This document shows, in pieces, positions 24,843-34,725 of a DNA stretch of 64,000 nt. Both the position numbers and the translations under genes were made by a program. The stretch is from an uncultured Amphritea sp. GTDB taxonomy: Bacteria; Pseudomonadota; Gammaproteobacteria; Pseudomonadales; Balneatricaceae. Under the pieces are notes generated by a model. It did not search any database, was not told the origin of the DNA, and saw only the letters and a program-made list of their open reading frames with translations. Where the stretch lies: the NCBI RefSeq assembly GCF_937127095.1, contig NZ_CAKZLP010000008.1, positions 84,549 through 148,548 on the forward strand, written 5' to 3'. Positions within the stretch are counted from its first letter, which is position 1; each line of letters begins with the position of its first letter.

Positions 24843-25781
24843 ATGACTACGAAGCGTACAACCCGGGAGTATCTGGGGCTGTTTTTTAAGGGCGTCATGA
24901 TGGGCGCTGCAGATGTCGTGCCCGGGGTGTCCGGGGGGACTATTGCGTTTATTACCGGTATCTATGAAGAGCTGATCAATACCATCAAAGGGTTTAATCT
25001 GGGGGCTGTCAAAGTGCTGTTTAAGCAGGGGCCTGTGGCGTTCTGGCAGCACGTTAACGGTACTTTTCTGGTCGTACTGCTGGCGGGTATTGTTGCCAGT
25101 ATCGCTACGATTGCCGGGGGGGTGTTGTTTCTGCTGGCAAACTACCCGATTCTGTTGTGGTCGTTCTTTTTCGGTCTGATTCTGGCGTCGGTATGGTTGG
25201 TGATGAGTCATATCGATAAATGGGATATGAATCTGATCTCCAGCTTTATCATCGGCTCAATTGTGGCGTATATCATTACCAGCTTTGCGCCGGTCAGTGT
25301 TGAGCCGACTGCATTAATGGTTTTTTTATCGGGTGCAATTGCGATCTGTGCGATGATTTTACCCGGTATCTCTGGTAGTTTTATTTTGCTGTTGCTGGGG
25401 ATGTATGCGCATATTTTGTCTGCAGTGAAAGGCGCTGACTTTCAACTTATCGGTTTGTTTATGCTGGGCTGTATTGTCGGTATTATGAGTTTTTCCCGGC
25501 TGCTGAGCTGGATGTTCAGCCACCACCGGAAAGTGACTCTGGCATTGCTTGCAGGATTTATGCTGGGGTCGCTGAATAAAGTCTGGCCCTGGAAATATAC
25601 TCTGGCCTATAGCATTAACCGTCATGGAGAACAGGTGCCGCTGCAGCAGGATAATGTTCTCCCCTGGCATTTTGAGAGCATCACGGGTCAGCCTGCTTTT
25701 CTAGTGTGGGCGATTGGGCTAACGCTGGTTGGTATCGCAATTGTCGTTGTTATGGAGCGTTATCAGACCGCCAAGGAATAG
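24843..25781 (+). CDS. DUF368 (PopT-family) membrane protein, probable undecaprenyl-phosphate translocase
   Basis: The 312-residue polytopic inner-membrane protein has about 8-9 hydrophobic segments. The DUF368 hallmark glycine-rich stretches are present in two places: GAADVVPGVSGGTIAFITG near residues 21-40 and ILPGISGSFILLLLGMY near 179-195. Family knowledge: DUF368/PopT proteins recycle C55-phosphate across the inner membrane, and this matters in alkaline or sodium-rich media. The position between pcm and nlpD is not the enteric arrangement and puts lipid-carrier recycling beside cell-wall genes. The function is by family, not tested here. Confidence 0.88.
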   Translation: MTTKRTTREYLGLFFKGVMMGAADVVPGVSGGTIAFITGIYEELINTIKGFNLGAVKVLFKQGPVAFWQHVNGTFLVVLLAGIVASIATIAGGVLFLLANYPILLWSFFFGLILASVWLVMSHIDKWDMNLISSFIIGSIVAYIITSFAPVSVEPTALMVFLSGAIAICAMILPGISGSFILLLLGMYAHILSAVKGADFQLIGLFMLGCIVGIMSFSRLLSWMFSHHRKVTLALLAGFMLGSLNKVWPWKYTLAYSINRHGEQVPLQQDNVLPWHFESITGQPAFLVWAIGLTLVGIAIVVVMERYQTAKE

Positions 25782-25784
25782 ATT

Positions 25785-26672
25785 ATGCTGAGAGCAGTTG
25801 CAGATCTCCTCAAGGCACCGGTATTTATTGTCGGTGTACTGATGTTGTCTGCCTGCAGTTCAACCAGTGTCTATTCGCCGGTGGACGAACGCTCAATCAG
25901 CGGACGGCATGCGGTAAAAATCGTCAGTAGTCAGACGCGCTCCGACCCCTATAAGCCAGGTCATTATAAGGTGCGCCGGGGGGACACTCTCTATTCAATT
26001 GCATTTCGTTATGGGCTGGATTTCAGGCAGCTGGCCCGTAGCAACGGTATCAGTGATCGCTACGAGATCTACCCTGGCCAGACTCTGGCTCTAAAAGAGA
26101 CTCCTCCGCCTCCCCGCAGTCAGCAGTCAGCGCCCGTCGCTAAACCCGCAAAGTCCACCATAGCGACAAAACCCGCAACTCAGAAGATACCTGCCGCTGT
26201 AAAAAGACCCGTGCCGACGCCCCCGGCGAACGCTAAAACTAAGCCTGTTACGCCACCGCTGATTGCTAAAAAGCCGCCAGCGGCGGTGGCTGAACGAACA
26301 TTAGAGTGGCGCTGGCCGGTGACAGGCAAGGTTATTCAGGGCTTTAGTGATAAGGGTGTTGTGAATAAGGGGATCAACTTGGCAGGGAGTAAAGGCGAGC
26401 CGGTTTTTGCAGCCGAGTCAGGCAAAGTCGTTTATGCAGGAAGTGGTTTGCTGGGGTATGGAAACCTTGTCATTATTCATCATAATGAGAAATTTTTGAG
26501 CGCGTATGCGCATAACAGTCGCATTCTGGTGAAGGAAAATGATAAGGTAAAAACAGGTGACAAAATTGCCGAAATTGGTAATAGCGGAGCCGCCCGAACA
26601 ATGCTGCATTTTGAGATTCGCAGAGATGGACAGCCTGTGGATCCGATGATGTATCTGCCGCGTAAAAGATGA
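25785..26672 (+). CDS. nlpD: Murein hydrolase activator NlpD (lipoprotein)
   Basis: Activates AmiC for septal peptidoglycan splitting and is anchored to the outer membrane. It has 295 residues. The signal peptide ends in lipobox LSAC with Cys24. LysM covers about 61-104 (YKVRRGDTLYSIAFRYG). A proline/alanine/lysine-rich linker follows, then a C-terminal LytM/M23 domain from about 175. The first zinc motif is degenerate (NKGINLAG), as expected for a non-catalytic activator. In other gammaproteobacteria a main rpoS promoter lies inside this gene. Confidence 0.95.
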   Translation: MLRAVADLLKAPVFIVGVLMLSACSSTSVYSPVDERSISGRHAVKIVSSQTRSDPYKPGHYKVRRGDTLYSIAFRYGLDFRQLARSNGISDRYEIYPGQTLALKETPPPPRSQQSAPVAKPAKSTIATKPATQKIPAAVKRPVPTPPANAKTKPVTPPLIAKKPPAAVAERTLEWRWPVTGKVIQGFSDKGVVNKGINLAGSKGEPVFAAESGKVVYAGSGLLGYGNLVIIHHNEKFLSAYAHNSRILVKENDKVKTGDKIAEIGNSGAARTMLHFEIRRDGQPVDPMMYLPRKR

Positions 26673-26744
26673 ACAAATTATTGATTGTCACTATGAAGTA
26701 ACTAATAACAATCTATAAAAACCAGGTTACTCGGGAATAAAACA

Positions 26745-27749
26745 ATGGTAAATGTTGAAAATAGTGAGCAGGAACTGGATGCGGTTTCCGTTGATATGGA
26801 TGATGCGGATGTTGACGATTCAGATGTTGACAATGTAGCTGATGACGAACCGGCGTTTCTCAACAGTGGCCGGGGCAAGGGCAGTATGGCCCATAATGAC
26901 CTGCTGAATGCTAAATCGTTGGATGCAACCCAGTTATATCTGAATGAGATCGGTTTTTCCCCGTTGCTGACCGCTGAGGAGGAAGTTTATTTCTCCCGTC
27001 GTGCGCTGAAAGGCGACGAGGCCTCGCGCAAACGGATGATTGAAAGCAATTTGCGGCTGGTGGTAAAAATTGCCCGTCGCTACATCAATCGTGGGTTGAC
27101 GCTGCTTGATCTGATTGAAGAGGGTAACCTCGGTCTGATTCGTGCAGTTGAAAAGTTTGACCCTGAAAGAGGTTTCCGCTTCTCTACTTACGCCACCTGG
27201 TGGATCAGACAAACAATAGAACGGGCGATTATGAATCAGACCCGGACTATCCGCCTGCCGATCCATGTGGTTAAAGAGCTGAATGTCTATCTGCGTGCCG
27301 CCCGTGAACTGGCCCAGCGGCTGGATCATGAACCAACCGTTGAAGAGATTGCAGCGGCGGTCGACAGACCGGTCGAGAATGTCGAGAAGATGTTCGGCTT
27401 GAATGAACGAGTGACCTCCATTGATGTTCCGGTGGGTAAAGATTCAGATAAGATGTTGCTGGATACAATTGCTGATGAGGAGTCATCAGATCCGGAAACG
27501 TTGCTACAGAAATCGAATATCAGCGGAAACCTGGAAGGCTGGCTGGGAATGCTGCCGGAAAAACATGCTGAAGTGCTATCCCGTCGTTTTGGACTCAGAG
27601 GTTATGAGATGAGTACGCTGGAAGAGGTGGGTAAAGAGATCGGCCTGACCCGTGAACGGGTGCGCCAGATACAGGTTGAAGCGCTGCGCAAGTTACGCGA
27701 GATTGTTGAACGTAACGGCCTGAGCGGTGAAGACCTGCTTAAAGGCTAG
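26745..27749 (+). CDS. rpoS: RNA polymerase sigma factor RpoS
   Basis: Stationary-phase/general-stress sigma factor. It has 334 residues (E. coli 330). An acidic N-terminal tail rich in Asp and Val precedes region 1.2 ([16 protein letters not shown]). Region 2 includes [36 protein letters not shown] and [17 protein letters not shown]. Regions 3 and 4 end with the helix-turn-helix [19 protein letters not shown]. It closes the surE-pcm-nlpD-rpoS unit. Confidence 0.97.
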   Translation: MVNVENSEQELDAVSVDMDDADVDDSDVDNVADDEPAFLNSGRGKGSMAHNDLLNAKSLDATQLYLNEIGFSPLLTAEEEVYFSRRALKGDEASRKRMIESNLRLVVKIARRYINRGLTLLDLIEEGNLGLIRAVEKFDPERGFRFSTYATWWIRQTIERAIMNQTRTIRLPIHVVKELNVYLRAARELAQRLDHEPTVEEIAAAVDRPVENVEKMFGLNERVTSIDVPVGKDSDKMLLDTIADEESSDPETLLQKSNISGNLEGWLGMLPEKHAEVLSRRFGLRGYEMSTLEEVGKEIGLTRERVRQIQVEALRKLREIVERNGLSGEDLLKG

Positions 27750-27767
27750 CTGTTTGCCGATAGAGAT

Positions 27768-27800
27768 AAAAAAAACCGGGCTGAGATGCCCGGTTTTTTT
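27768..27800. terminator. Bidirectional terminator between rpoS and mutS
   Basis: ACCGGGC (27775-27781), loop TGAGAT, GCCCGGT (27788-27794). It is preceded by a run of A and followed by a run of T, so it can end rpoS transcripts and also convergent transcripts coming from mutS. Confidence 0.9.
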
Positions 27801-27829
27801 GTCTGCGTTTTCTCACTGCGTCGGATTTT

Positions 27830-27919
27830 CTGTAAGACTCTTTGCTGTAAAGCTCTTCGCTGGAGAGCTCTTTGCTGTAGAGCTCTTTGCTGCAGAACTC
27901 TTCGCTGCAGAGCTTAGCG
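27830..27919. repeat. 15-bp tandem palindromic repeats at the mutS 3' end
   Basis: Six contiguous 15-bp units start at 27830, 27845, 27860, 27875, 27890 and 27905. Consensus CTGTAGAGCTCTTTG; several contain the palindrome AGAGCTCT. The last unit runs into the mutS stop codon (27914-27916). The array lies between the shared terminator and mutS. Confidence 0.85.
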
Positions 27920-30508
27920 CCGTTCGGCTTCTTTTTTCAGGCTGTAGATAAGCTCCAATGCCTGTCTGGGTGTCAGGTTGTCCGGTTCCAGCGCCTGAAG
28001 CTGAACCAGAGCAGGGTGGGGACGTGGAGCAACAAACAGATCATCCTGTACCGGAGGAGGTTGGCGGCGCTGTTCAGTCTGGCCGGCGTCCTCTTCCAGT
28101 TGAATCAGCTTCTGCCGCGCACGGCTGATAACATTCCCCGGCACGCCTGCCAATTGCGCAACCTGCAAGCCATAGCTCTGACTGGCAGGCCCTTCCTGAA
28201 CCTCATGCATAAAGACAATGTGATCCTGATGTTCCATCGCCGTCAGATGAACGTTGAATACTCCCTGGCAGAGCTCTGGTAGTACGGTCAGCTCAAAGTA
28301 ATGAGTAGCAAACAATGTCATCGCTTTGACTTCGTTGGCCAGGTATTCCGCTGCAGACCAGGCCAGGGATAAGCCGTCGAAGGTGCTGGTGCCGCGTCCG
28401 ACTTCATCCATCAGCACCAGGCTCTGTTCGGTTGCGTTATGCAAAATATTAGCGGTTTCTGTCATCTCCACCATGAAGGTCGAACGGCCTCCGGCGAGGT
28501 CATCAGACGATCCCATACGGGTAAATATCCGGTCGACCAGACCAATGGTCGCGCTTTGCGCCGGGACATAGCTGCCGATATGGGCGAGCAGGGTAATCAG
28601 AGCGGCCTGGCGCATATAGGTGGATTTACCGCCCATGTTCGGACCGGTGATAATCAGCATCTGCCGCTCGGGTGAGAGGCTGAGATTGTTGGCGACAAAA
28701 GGATCGTCCAGCACATCTTCAACCACCGGGTGTCGTCCACCGCTGATCTGGATTTGCGGCTCTTCAGTCAGGGTCGGCGCAACATAATCAAGGCTGTCTG
28801 CCCGTTCGGCAAGGTTGCAGAGGACATCCAGCTCAGCCAGTGCCGCTGCACTGTCCTGCAATTCGGCGAGCTGTTCGGCAAGGGTTTCAACCAGCGCCTC
28901 ATAGAGGACTTTTTCCCGGCCCAGCGTCCGGCTTTTTGCACTCAGGGCTTTATCTTCAAACGCTTTCAATTCCGGGGTGATATAACGTTCAGCATTTTTC
29001 AGTGTCTGACGGCGAATATAGTCTACCGGCACTTCTGCCTTCTGTGCTTTGCCTATTTCAATAAAATAGCCATGCACCCGGTTGTAACCCACTTTAAGCG
29101 TTGGGATGCCAGTGCGCTCCCGTTCACGGGTTTCCAGCTGCACCAGGTAATCACCGGCGTTCTCGCTTAGCCCCCGCAGTTCGTCCAGTTCTGCATCATA
29201 ACCGGTGGCAATTACGCCGCCATCACGAATAACGACAGGTGGATTCTCAATGACCGCACGATTTAGCAGGTCGCAAAGTTCCGGGAAGGTACTGGCCGTT
29301 TCAGCCAGGGTTTTGAGTAAGGTGGGTTGAGTCGACGCTAATTGGTCCTGAACCTCAGGTAACACTTGAAACGCGTTTTTTAATCGTTCAAGGTCTCGTG
29401 GGCGGGCAGAACGCAGGGCAACCCGTGCCAACACCCGCTCAATATCACCGATCTGCCTCAGCGGGGGAGATAACGGTTCAAAGCGGTAATCACTGATCAG
29501 CCACTGCAAGGCAGCCTGACGAGATTGCAGTGTATTACGGCAACGCAGCGGTCGATTGAGCCAGCGTCTTAGCATACGACTGCCCATCGGCGTGGCGGTT
29601 TTATCAATCACCGCAGCCAGGGTATTTTCGCGTCCGCCTGCAAGGTTAATGTCGATCTCCAGGTTTTTGCGGGTGGCGGCATCCAGAATCACACTTTCAT
29701 CGCGTTGCTCGAGAATCAGACGACGAATATGCGGCAGTGCGGTACGTTGAGTATCCTTTGCATATTGCAGCAGACAGCCGGCAGCCCCCAGAGCCACTGG
29801 CAGATGGTCACAGCCAAAGCCGGTCAGGTCTTTGGTCTGAAACTGCTGGCACAGCAGACGTTCAGCGGTTTCACGTTCAAAGTTCCAGGGGGCCTGTGGA
29901 CGCAGCCCTTTGTATCCCTGCAACTGGCTGGCAAGGTTATGACCATCGTTAAAGAGGATCTCTGCAGGTTTAATGCGTTCCAGTTCACCGTGAAGCGCTT
30001 CTTCACCACTAACCTCAAGCAAACTGAATCGTCCGGTACTGATATCTACAATAGCGATACCATAGCGTTGCAGGTCGGTATTCACCGCGATCAACAGGCT
30101 GTCACGACGCTCATCCAAAAGCGCTTCATCACTCAGCGTACCAGGTGTGACAATCCGCATCACCTTCCGCTCAACCGGCCCCTTGCTGGTAGCAGGATCG
30201 CCAATCTGTTCGCAGATCGCCACCGACTCACCCGCACGTACTATCTTCGCAATATAGCCATCAGCCGAATGATAAGGGATCCCCGCCATCGGAATCGGCT
30301 CACCAGCAGACTTGCCCCTGGCCGTCAGGGAGATATCCAGCAGCTGAGACGCTTTCTTCGCATCATCAAAAAACAGCTCATAGAAATCCCCCATCCGATA
30401 GAATACCAGCTGATCAGGGTGGTCGGCCTTGATTCGCAGGTACTGCTGAATCATGGGTGTATGATCGGACTTAATCGCTGCTTTGGAAGTGTCTGTTTTA
30501 TGGCTCAT
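27914..30508 (-). CDS. mutS: DNA mismatch repair protein MutS
   Basis: Recognises mismatches and recruits MutL. It has 864 residues (E. coli 853). The mismatch-reading motif is Phe42-x-Glu44 in RMGDFYELF. Connector, lever and clamp domains follow, then the ABC-type ATPase with Walker [26 protein letters not shown] (Walker B region) and FATHYFELT. It faces rpoS tail to tail. The 3' end abuts the 15-bp repeat array, but the conserved SLKKEAERR end is intact. Confidence 0.97.
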   Translation of the reverse strand: MSHKTDTSKAAIKSDHTPMIQQYLRIKADHPDQLVFYRMGDFYELFFDDAKKASQLLDISLTARGKSAGEPIPMAGIPYHSADGYIAKIVRAGESVAICEQIGDPATSKGPVERKVMRIVTPGTLSDEALLDERRDSLLIAVNTDLQRYGIAIVDISTGRFSLLEVSGEEALHGELERIKPAEILFNDGHNLASQLQGYKGLRPQAPWNFERETAERLLCQQFQTKDLTGFGCDHLPVALGAAGCLLQYAKDTQRTALPHIRRLILEQRDESVILDAATRKNLEIDINLAGGRENTLAAVIDKTATPMGSRMLRRWLNRPLRCRNTLQSRQAALQWLISDYRFEPLSPPLRQIGDIERVLARVALRSARPRDLERLKNAFQVLPEVQDQLASTQPTLLKTLAETASTFPELCDLLNRAVIENPPVVIRDGGVIATGYDAELDELRGLSENAGDYLVQLETRERERTGIPTLKVGYNRVHGYFIEIGKAQKAEVPVDYIRRQTLKNAERYITPELKAFEDKALSAKSRTLGREKVLYEALVETLAEQLAELQDSAAALAELDVLCNLAERADSLDYVAPTLTEEPQIQISGGRHPVVEDVLDDPFVANNLSLSPERQMLIITGPNMGGKSTYMRQAALITLLAHIGSYVPAQSATIGLVDRIFTRMGSSDDLAGGRSTFMVEMTETANILHNATEQSLVLMDEVGRGTSTFDGLSLAWSAAEYLANEVKAMTLFATHYFELTVLPELCQGVFNVHLTAMEHQDHIVFMHEVQEGPASQSYGLQVAQLAGVPGNVISRARQKLIQLEEDAGQTEQRRQPPPVQDDLFVAPRPHPALVQLQALEPDNLTPRQALELIYSLKKEAERR

Positions 30509-31025
30509 TTTAATTCTATTGTTGTTTAATAGCGGATAGCTGAATGTTTCATTAGATTAAAGTGTCTGGTGCTTAGCTATGCCTGCCTGATTCGAGGCAG
30601 AGATGTTTACCGAACAGAAATAACAGCAGTTTACCAAAAATACTGATTCCTGTTGGTAGAGATTGATGGTTTACAGCAGGTTTTATAATCAAGCCATTAT
30701 TAAATACGCTGAAATGGGGGCTGCGGTAGCTGAACTCATGCAGTATGAGTGGCACAGGCTTGGTTCATTTATCTTAGGGGTAAAGCGACCCAGGAAGAAA
30801 TTCGCCATTGGGTGAAATTGTGTGTGCTGAGGAACCGCTCTAAATTCCGCTTTGAGGAGGATGAGAGGCCGCTTTCTGGTTGTAAACACGACTTAAATAG
30901 GGTGTCGTTTTGTCTCTGAAGGCAGATACTCAGGTCAGCAATATAGTAGTTGCTCTGAGACATGTAAGTTGGCGTGATAATATTGTATGATCTTGGCCTG
31001 TAAATTTTGTTATGGATAGTGATTG
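30509..31025. other. 517-bp non-coding gap between mutS and the polysaccharide island
   Basis: This is the divergent gap that must hold the promoters of mutS (minus) and of the lipoprotein gene (plus). I see no convincing gene. The longest plus-strand frame with a Met start that I checked encodes 49 residues (30666-30815) with no recognised motif. No clear sigma-70 pair with 17-bp spacing stands out, although TATGAT near 30986 could be a -10. This is the left junction of the accessory island. Confidence 0.5.
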
Positions 31026-31394
31026 ATGAAGCTGAATAACTCCCGAATAGTCAACTCCACAGCTGTGTTATTTTCAGTGGTTTTTTTAACAGCATGTACA
31101 TCACAACCGTTGCATAGATCAGGAGAAGTGTCATCTTCTCCTGAAGTTGGCTTCGAGAATGTTCTGCCCGCGGACGTGAATGAAATCCTGGCGGGTAATC
31201 AACAGGACCTGTCTCTTCTTATCTCTTCGGGTAGCCTGCAAGGCAAAAATCTGACGGCTGGTGCGACATATTTTGCAGCCAGTGGGCGCTTCTGTCGTAA
31301 AGTTGTGATCAGCGATGACCTTTCGAAAGAACGTTTTGTTGCCTGCACTGATCCTGAATCCACTCGATGGGAATTGATTTCGGTCGCCATCTGA
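31026..31394 (+). CDS. Small outer-surface lipoprotein of the capsule island
   Basis: It has 122 residues from ATG 31026 (a TTG one codon earlier is also in frame). The signal peptide ends in lipobox LTAC, so it is predicted to be lipidated. The C-terminal half has two cysteines in a GRFCRKVVI...FVACTDPESTRWELI pattern, loosely like the end of 17-kDa-antigen-type lipoproteins. It lies 64 bases upstream of the KpsD-like gene and may be co-expressed with the export machine. I do not recognise a named family; a role in polysaccharide secretion is inference from position. Confidence 0.75.
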   Translation: MKLNNSRIVNSTAVLFSVVFLTACTSQPLHRSGEVSSSPEVGFENVLPADVNEILAGNQQDLSLLISSGSLQGKNLTAGATYFAASGRFCRKVVISDDLSKERFVACTDPESTRWELISVAI

Positions 31395-31416
31395 TTTTCG
31401 CGGGGTTGATACCCAG

Positions 31417-31437
31417 ATAACTATAATCGTTAGTTAT
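31417..31437. promoter_or_regulatory. Small inverted repeat upstream of the kpsD-like gene
   Basis: ATAACTA (31417-31423), 7-base spacer, TAGTTAT (31431-31437), located 22 bases before the kpsD-like start. It has no T tract, so an operator or mRNA hairpin is more likely than a terminator. It overlaps a TATAAT at 31422-31427. Confidence 0.3.
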
Positions 31438-31458
31438 AACGTTAAATGGAATTCATTG

Positions 31459-33177
31459 ATGAATTTTTACAGTACAAGTCTTAGCACCGTTATTCACAAA
31501 GGTTTTGTCGCAGGGGTTGCCCTGTTGATATCGGGTTTGGCCAGCGCCGCTATAGAAAATGCCGGTGATCTTGATCCTGCTGTTCAGCAGTTAATGAACG
31601 GGGGTTCTAATGCACCGCAGGTGCAACAAAATATTGATTGGAAGTCCGGGACTTATGGTCAGTTAGGCTCTAAAGAAGTCATCAGTTCTGATGATATCCG
31701 TCCTTTCGGTAGTCAGTTATTTGATGGTGGTTTTAGTGGCTTGCGATCAGATGGCCTAAACTCAGATTATAAAGTCACTCCGGGGGACCAGGTTGTTCTG
31801 CGTATCTGGGGTGCGATAGAGATGGAACGGGTGTTGCCGGTTGATGCTCGTGGTAATGTTTTTATACCGACTATAGGCCCTGTCAGAGTTCAGGGGCTTA
31901 GCCATAAAGATCTTGATACCCGAATTCGCGGCGCTGTTCGAGCTATCTATCCAGAAAACGTCAATGTTTATACCCAGGTGCAGGGCGTCCAGCCGGTGGG
32001 TGTATTTGTCACAGGTTTTGTCTCCCGTCCCGGTCGTTATGCGGGTACACCGAATGATTCCGCTATCTACTTTCTTAATCAGGCCGGTGGTATTGATGAC
32101 CTAATGGGAACCTATCGGGCGATTAAGGTTATTCGTAACGGTAAAACGATTGAAACTATCGACCTTTATGATTTTTTATTGAATGGCCAGATGGCACGAC
32201 CTCAGTTTCGTGATGGTGATACCCTGGTGGTCGGTGAACGGAAAGCGTCTGTAGTTGTGACCGGCGATGTTGAGCGTTCATATCGATATGAGCTTGCAAA
32301 GAGTGAGATGACAGGCAGTGCTCTGATTAAATTGACGCATTTGAAAGCGGGTGTTTCCCATGTATTGTTACGCGGAGATCGCAACAGCGGGCCTCTAACC
32401 GGATACCTGTCATTGGCAGACTTCGAACAGCAGTCACTGCAAAATGGCGACGAAGTTATTTTGAGTATTGATAAACGCTATGACACGATCGTTGTTGAGA
32501 TAGAGGGAAGTTTTTACGGGCCATCCCGTTACTCCCTGCCCCGCGATATTATGTTACAAGACTTTCTTGATTCGATCGCAGTGCCCAAAAATATTACTGA
32601 TACAACCAGCATCTCTATGCGTCGTGAAAGCGTCGCGTTGCGGCAGAAGGAATCTTTAGATGAAAGCCTGCGACGTCTGGAGGCAACCTATCTAGGCGCA
32701 TCTTCCGCTACCTCGCAGGAGGCCAGTATCCGTGTTCAGGAAGCGGAGCTTATCACTAAGTTTATTGCCAGGGCTTCCAAAGCAGAGCCTAGTGGTCGAC
32801 TTGTTGTCGCCTCTAATGACCATATAGCGAATATTCGTTTACAGGATGGTGATGTAATTACTATACCTGAAAAGTCAGACTCGCTGCTTATCAGCGGCGA
32901 AGTTCTGGTACCTCAGTCTGTTGTGTTTACATCCGGGAGAAGTGTTGCTGACTACATTGATGGTGCGGGAGGTTTTAGTACTCATGCAGATAAATCAAAA
33001 ATCCTGATAGTGCGACAGAATGGTGAGGTGCGTGATGCTGGAGATGTGTCTTTAAAAGCGGGTGATGAAATTCTGGTATTGCCTGTCGTACCAACCAAAA
33101 ATTTACAGCTGGCGACCAGTATCTCTCAAATTTTATATCAGATAGCGGTGGCTACTAAAGTAGTTACAGGTCTTTGA
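31459..33177 (+). CDS. kpsD: KpsD/Wza-like polysaccharide export protein
   Basis: Outer-membrane/periplasmic export channel for ABC-transporter-dependent capsule. It has 572 residues from ATG 31459 (E. coli KpsD 558). The signal peptide ends LASAA. The Poly_export domain begins near residue 95 (DYKVTPGDQVVLRIWG) and is followed by at least two SLBB-type segments (VFVTGFVSRPGRYAG; ISGEVLVPQSVVF), each with GG(I/F) loops. The C-terminus is amphipathic. It is first in the order kpsD-kpsM-kpsT-kpsE. Confidence 0.88.
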   Translation: MNFYSTSLSTVIHKGFVAGVALLISGLASAAIENAGDLDPAVQQLMNGGSNAPQVQQNIDWKSGTYGQLGSKEVISSDDIRPFGSQLFDGGFSGLRSDGLNSDYKVTPGDQVVLRIWGAIEMERVLPVDARGNVFIPTIGPVRVQGLSHKDLDTRIRGAVRAIYPENVNVYTQVQGVQPVGVFVTGFVSRPGRYAGTPNDSAIYFLNQAGGIDDLMGTYRAIKVIRNGKTIETIDLYDFLLNGQMARPQFRDGDTLVVGERKASVVVTGDVERSYRYELAKSEMTGSALIKLTHLKAGVSHVLLRGDRNSGPLTGYLSLADFEQQSLQNGDEVILSIDKRYDTIVVEIEGSFYGPSRYSLPRDIMLQDFLDSIAVPKNITDTTSISMRRESVALRQKESLDESLRRLEATYLGASSATSQEASIRVQEAELITKFIARASKAEPSGRLVVASNDHIANIRLQDGDVITIPEKSDSLLISGEVLVPQSVVFTSGRSVADYIDGAGGFSTHADKSKILIVRQNGEVRDAGDVSLKAGDEILVLPVVPTKNLQLATSISQILYQIAVATKVVTGL

Positions 33178-33242
33178 TTAGAGAGTTTTACAGTAGAATC
33201 ATATTATGACTGTAATTATTCAACACCTAATGGAGTAGTTCA

Positions 33243-34034
33243 TTGTTATCACCTCGTACTCCCTGGCAGGTAACCCGTGCGGTATGGCATGCGCTGTTTA
33301 TGCGTGAGGCATTAGCGCGGACGACATCAAATCGTATGGCCTGGTTCTGGATGTTACTGGAACCTATTGCTCTGGTCGCGATGATGGTAGGAATACGGTC
33401 TGTTATATCCAGCGGTCAACACAATATAGGTGGTGTTCACTTTATTCCGTGGTTGATTTGCGGGCTATTCAGTTTCTTTCTGTTTCGCGAGAATATGATA
33501 CGTTCAATAGGCGCTGTTAGTGCATATAAAGGGCTGTTTTCTTATCGCCAGGTTAAACCGATAGACCCTGTGTTTATTCGTTGTTATTTAGAAGGGATGC
33601 TAAAAAGTTTTATTTTTATGCTCTTTATTATCGTCGGACTATTACTTGAAATTGATTTGTTTCCAGCAGAGCCGTTGGAGGCTTTGTTTGTTTGGTTGCT
33701 TCTTTGGATGCTGGGATTAGGAGCAGGATTAACATTGTCTGTTCTGTCCGATTTAGTTCCTGAGATTGGGAAAATTATCAACCTCACATCGATGCCACTA
33801 ATATTGATTTCAAGTGTAATGATCCCTTTGAATTACTTACCACACCAGATACAGCGTTATCTGATATTAAATCCAATCGTTCATGGTGTTGAGAGCCTCA
33901 GAGTTTGTTTTTTTGATTCGTATCGTGCGATTAATGGCATTAGTATTGTCTATTTAAGTATATGGGCATTGGGGCTGGTTTCATTGGGACTTTTATTACA
34001 CTTGCGTTTTGCTGTGAGGCTGAAAGCTCAATGA
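33243..34034 (+). CDS. kpsM: KpsM-like ABC transporter permease (TTG start)
   Basis: Inner-membrane permease of an ABC-2 polysaccharide exporter. It has 263 residues with about six membrane helices. The N-terminal FMREALARTTSNRMAWFWMLLEP matches the ABC-2 capsule permease pattern. TTG 33243 is chosen because GGAG lies at 33232-33235, and starting at the next Met would remove the conserved N-terminal amphipathic segment. It overlaps kpsT by 4 bases (ATGA). Confidence 0.92.
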   Translation: MLSPRTPWQVTRAVWHALFMREALARTTSNRMAWFWMLLEPIALVAMMVGIRSVISSGQHNIGGVHFIPWLICGLFSFFLFRENMIRSIGAVSAYKGLFSYRQVKPIDPVFIRCYLEGMLKSFIFMLFIIVGLLLEIDLFPAEPLEALFVWLLLWMLGLGAGLTLSVLSDLVPEIGKIINLTSMPLILISSVMIPLNYLPHQIQRYLILNPIVHGVESLRVCFFDSYRAINGISIVYLSIWALGLVSLGLLLHLRFAVRLKAQ

Positions 34035-34711
34035 TCAGTATTCGTAATATTTATAAACGCTATCATAATCATCATGGCAGTGATTGGGTATTAAAAGATA
34101 TTAGTATTGATATTCCCACCGGGGTAAGTGTCGGCCTGCTAGGACGAAATGGGGCAGGAAAATCTACTTTGTTGCGCATAATCGGAGGGATGGATACCCC
34201 GGATAGGGGCGAAATAATAAGGGATTGCAGTGTTTCCTGGCCAATAGGAATTAGCGGTGGCTTTCAGGGGTCTATGACGGGACGACAGAATGTGAAATTT
34301 GTAGCGCGCGTACATGGCTCCGGAAAAGATATTGATCGTATCATTAACTTTGTTGAAGAATTTGCTGAGATAGGAAAAGCATTTGATGAGCCTGTCAAAA
34401 CGTATTCAAGTGGTATGCGAAGCAGACTGTCGTTTGGCTTATCGCTAGCGTTTGATTTCGATGTTTTTTTGTCCGATGAGGCTACCTCTGTAGGTGACCG
34501 TGCTTTTAAAGAAAAGGCAACTAAGGCATTTAAAGATCGTGTTGGTCAGGCAGGTTTGATAATTGTTTCGCATGCCGAGGCTATCTTAAAGGATCTGTGC
34601 CAAGCCGGAATTTGGCTTGATGAAGGTAAAGCTTATTGGTTTGATGATATTAATGAGGCTATATCTGCATACCACGAGAGCACCGATAAACAAACCGTTA
34701 AAGCTAAGTGA
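34031..34711 (+). CDS. kpsT: KpsT-like ABC transporter ATP-binding protein
   Basis: ATPase driving capsule export with the adjacent permease. The start is ATG 34031, overlapping the permease stop; upstream in-frame codons lie inside kpsM. It has 226 residues (E. coli KpsT 219). Walker A is GRNGAGKST, the signature helix is YSSGMRSRLSFGLSLA, and Walker B is DVFLSDEATSVGD. It lacks the extra C-terminal carbohydrate-binding domain of Wzt-type exporters, so it is KpsT-type. Confidence 0.94.
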   Translation: MISIRNIYKRYHNHHGSDWVLKDISIDIPTGVSVGLLGRNGAGKSTLLRIIGGMDTPDRGEIIRDCSVSWPIGISGGFQGSMTGRQNVKFVARVHGSGKDIDRIINFVEEFAEIGKAFDEPVKTYSSGMRSRLSFGLSLAFDFDVFLSDEATSVGDRAFKEKATKAFKDRVGQAGLIIVSHAEAILKDLCQAGIWLDEGKAYWFDDINEAISAYHESTDKQTVKAK

Positions 34712-34725
34712 GATAGAAGGCTGTA

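Noticed and set aside
27830..27919. CRISPR array
   Set aside because: Units are 15 bp, contiguous, with no unique spacers and no cas genes nearby.
27727..27951. Plus-strand frame with repeated LFAxEL motif
   Set aside because: It is the translation of the 15-bp DNA array over the mutS end, with no ribosome site or family match; treated as non-coding repeat.
29705..30529. 274-codon plus-strand frame
   Set aside because: It lies entirely antisense to the well-conserved mutS N-terminal half and shows no protein-like pattern.
30666..30815. 49-codon frame between mutS and the lipoprotein gene
   Set aside because: No clear ribosome site, no recognised motif, and coding evidence is too thin for a gene call.
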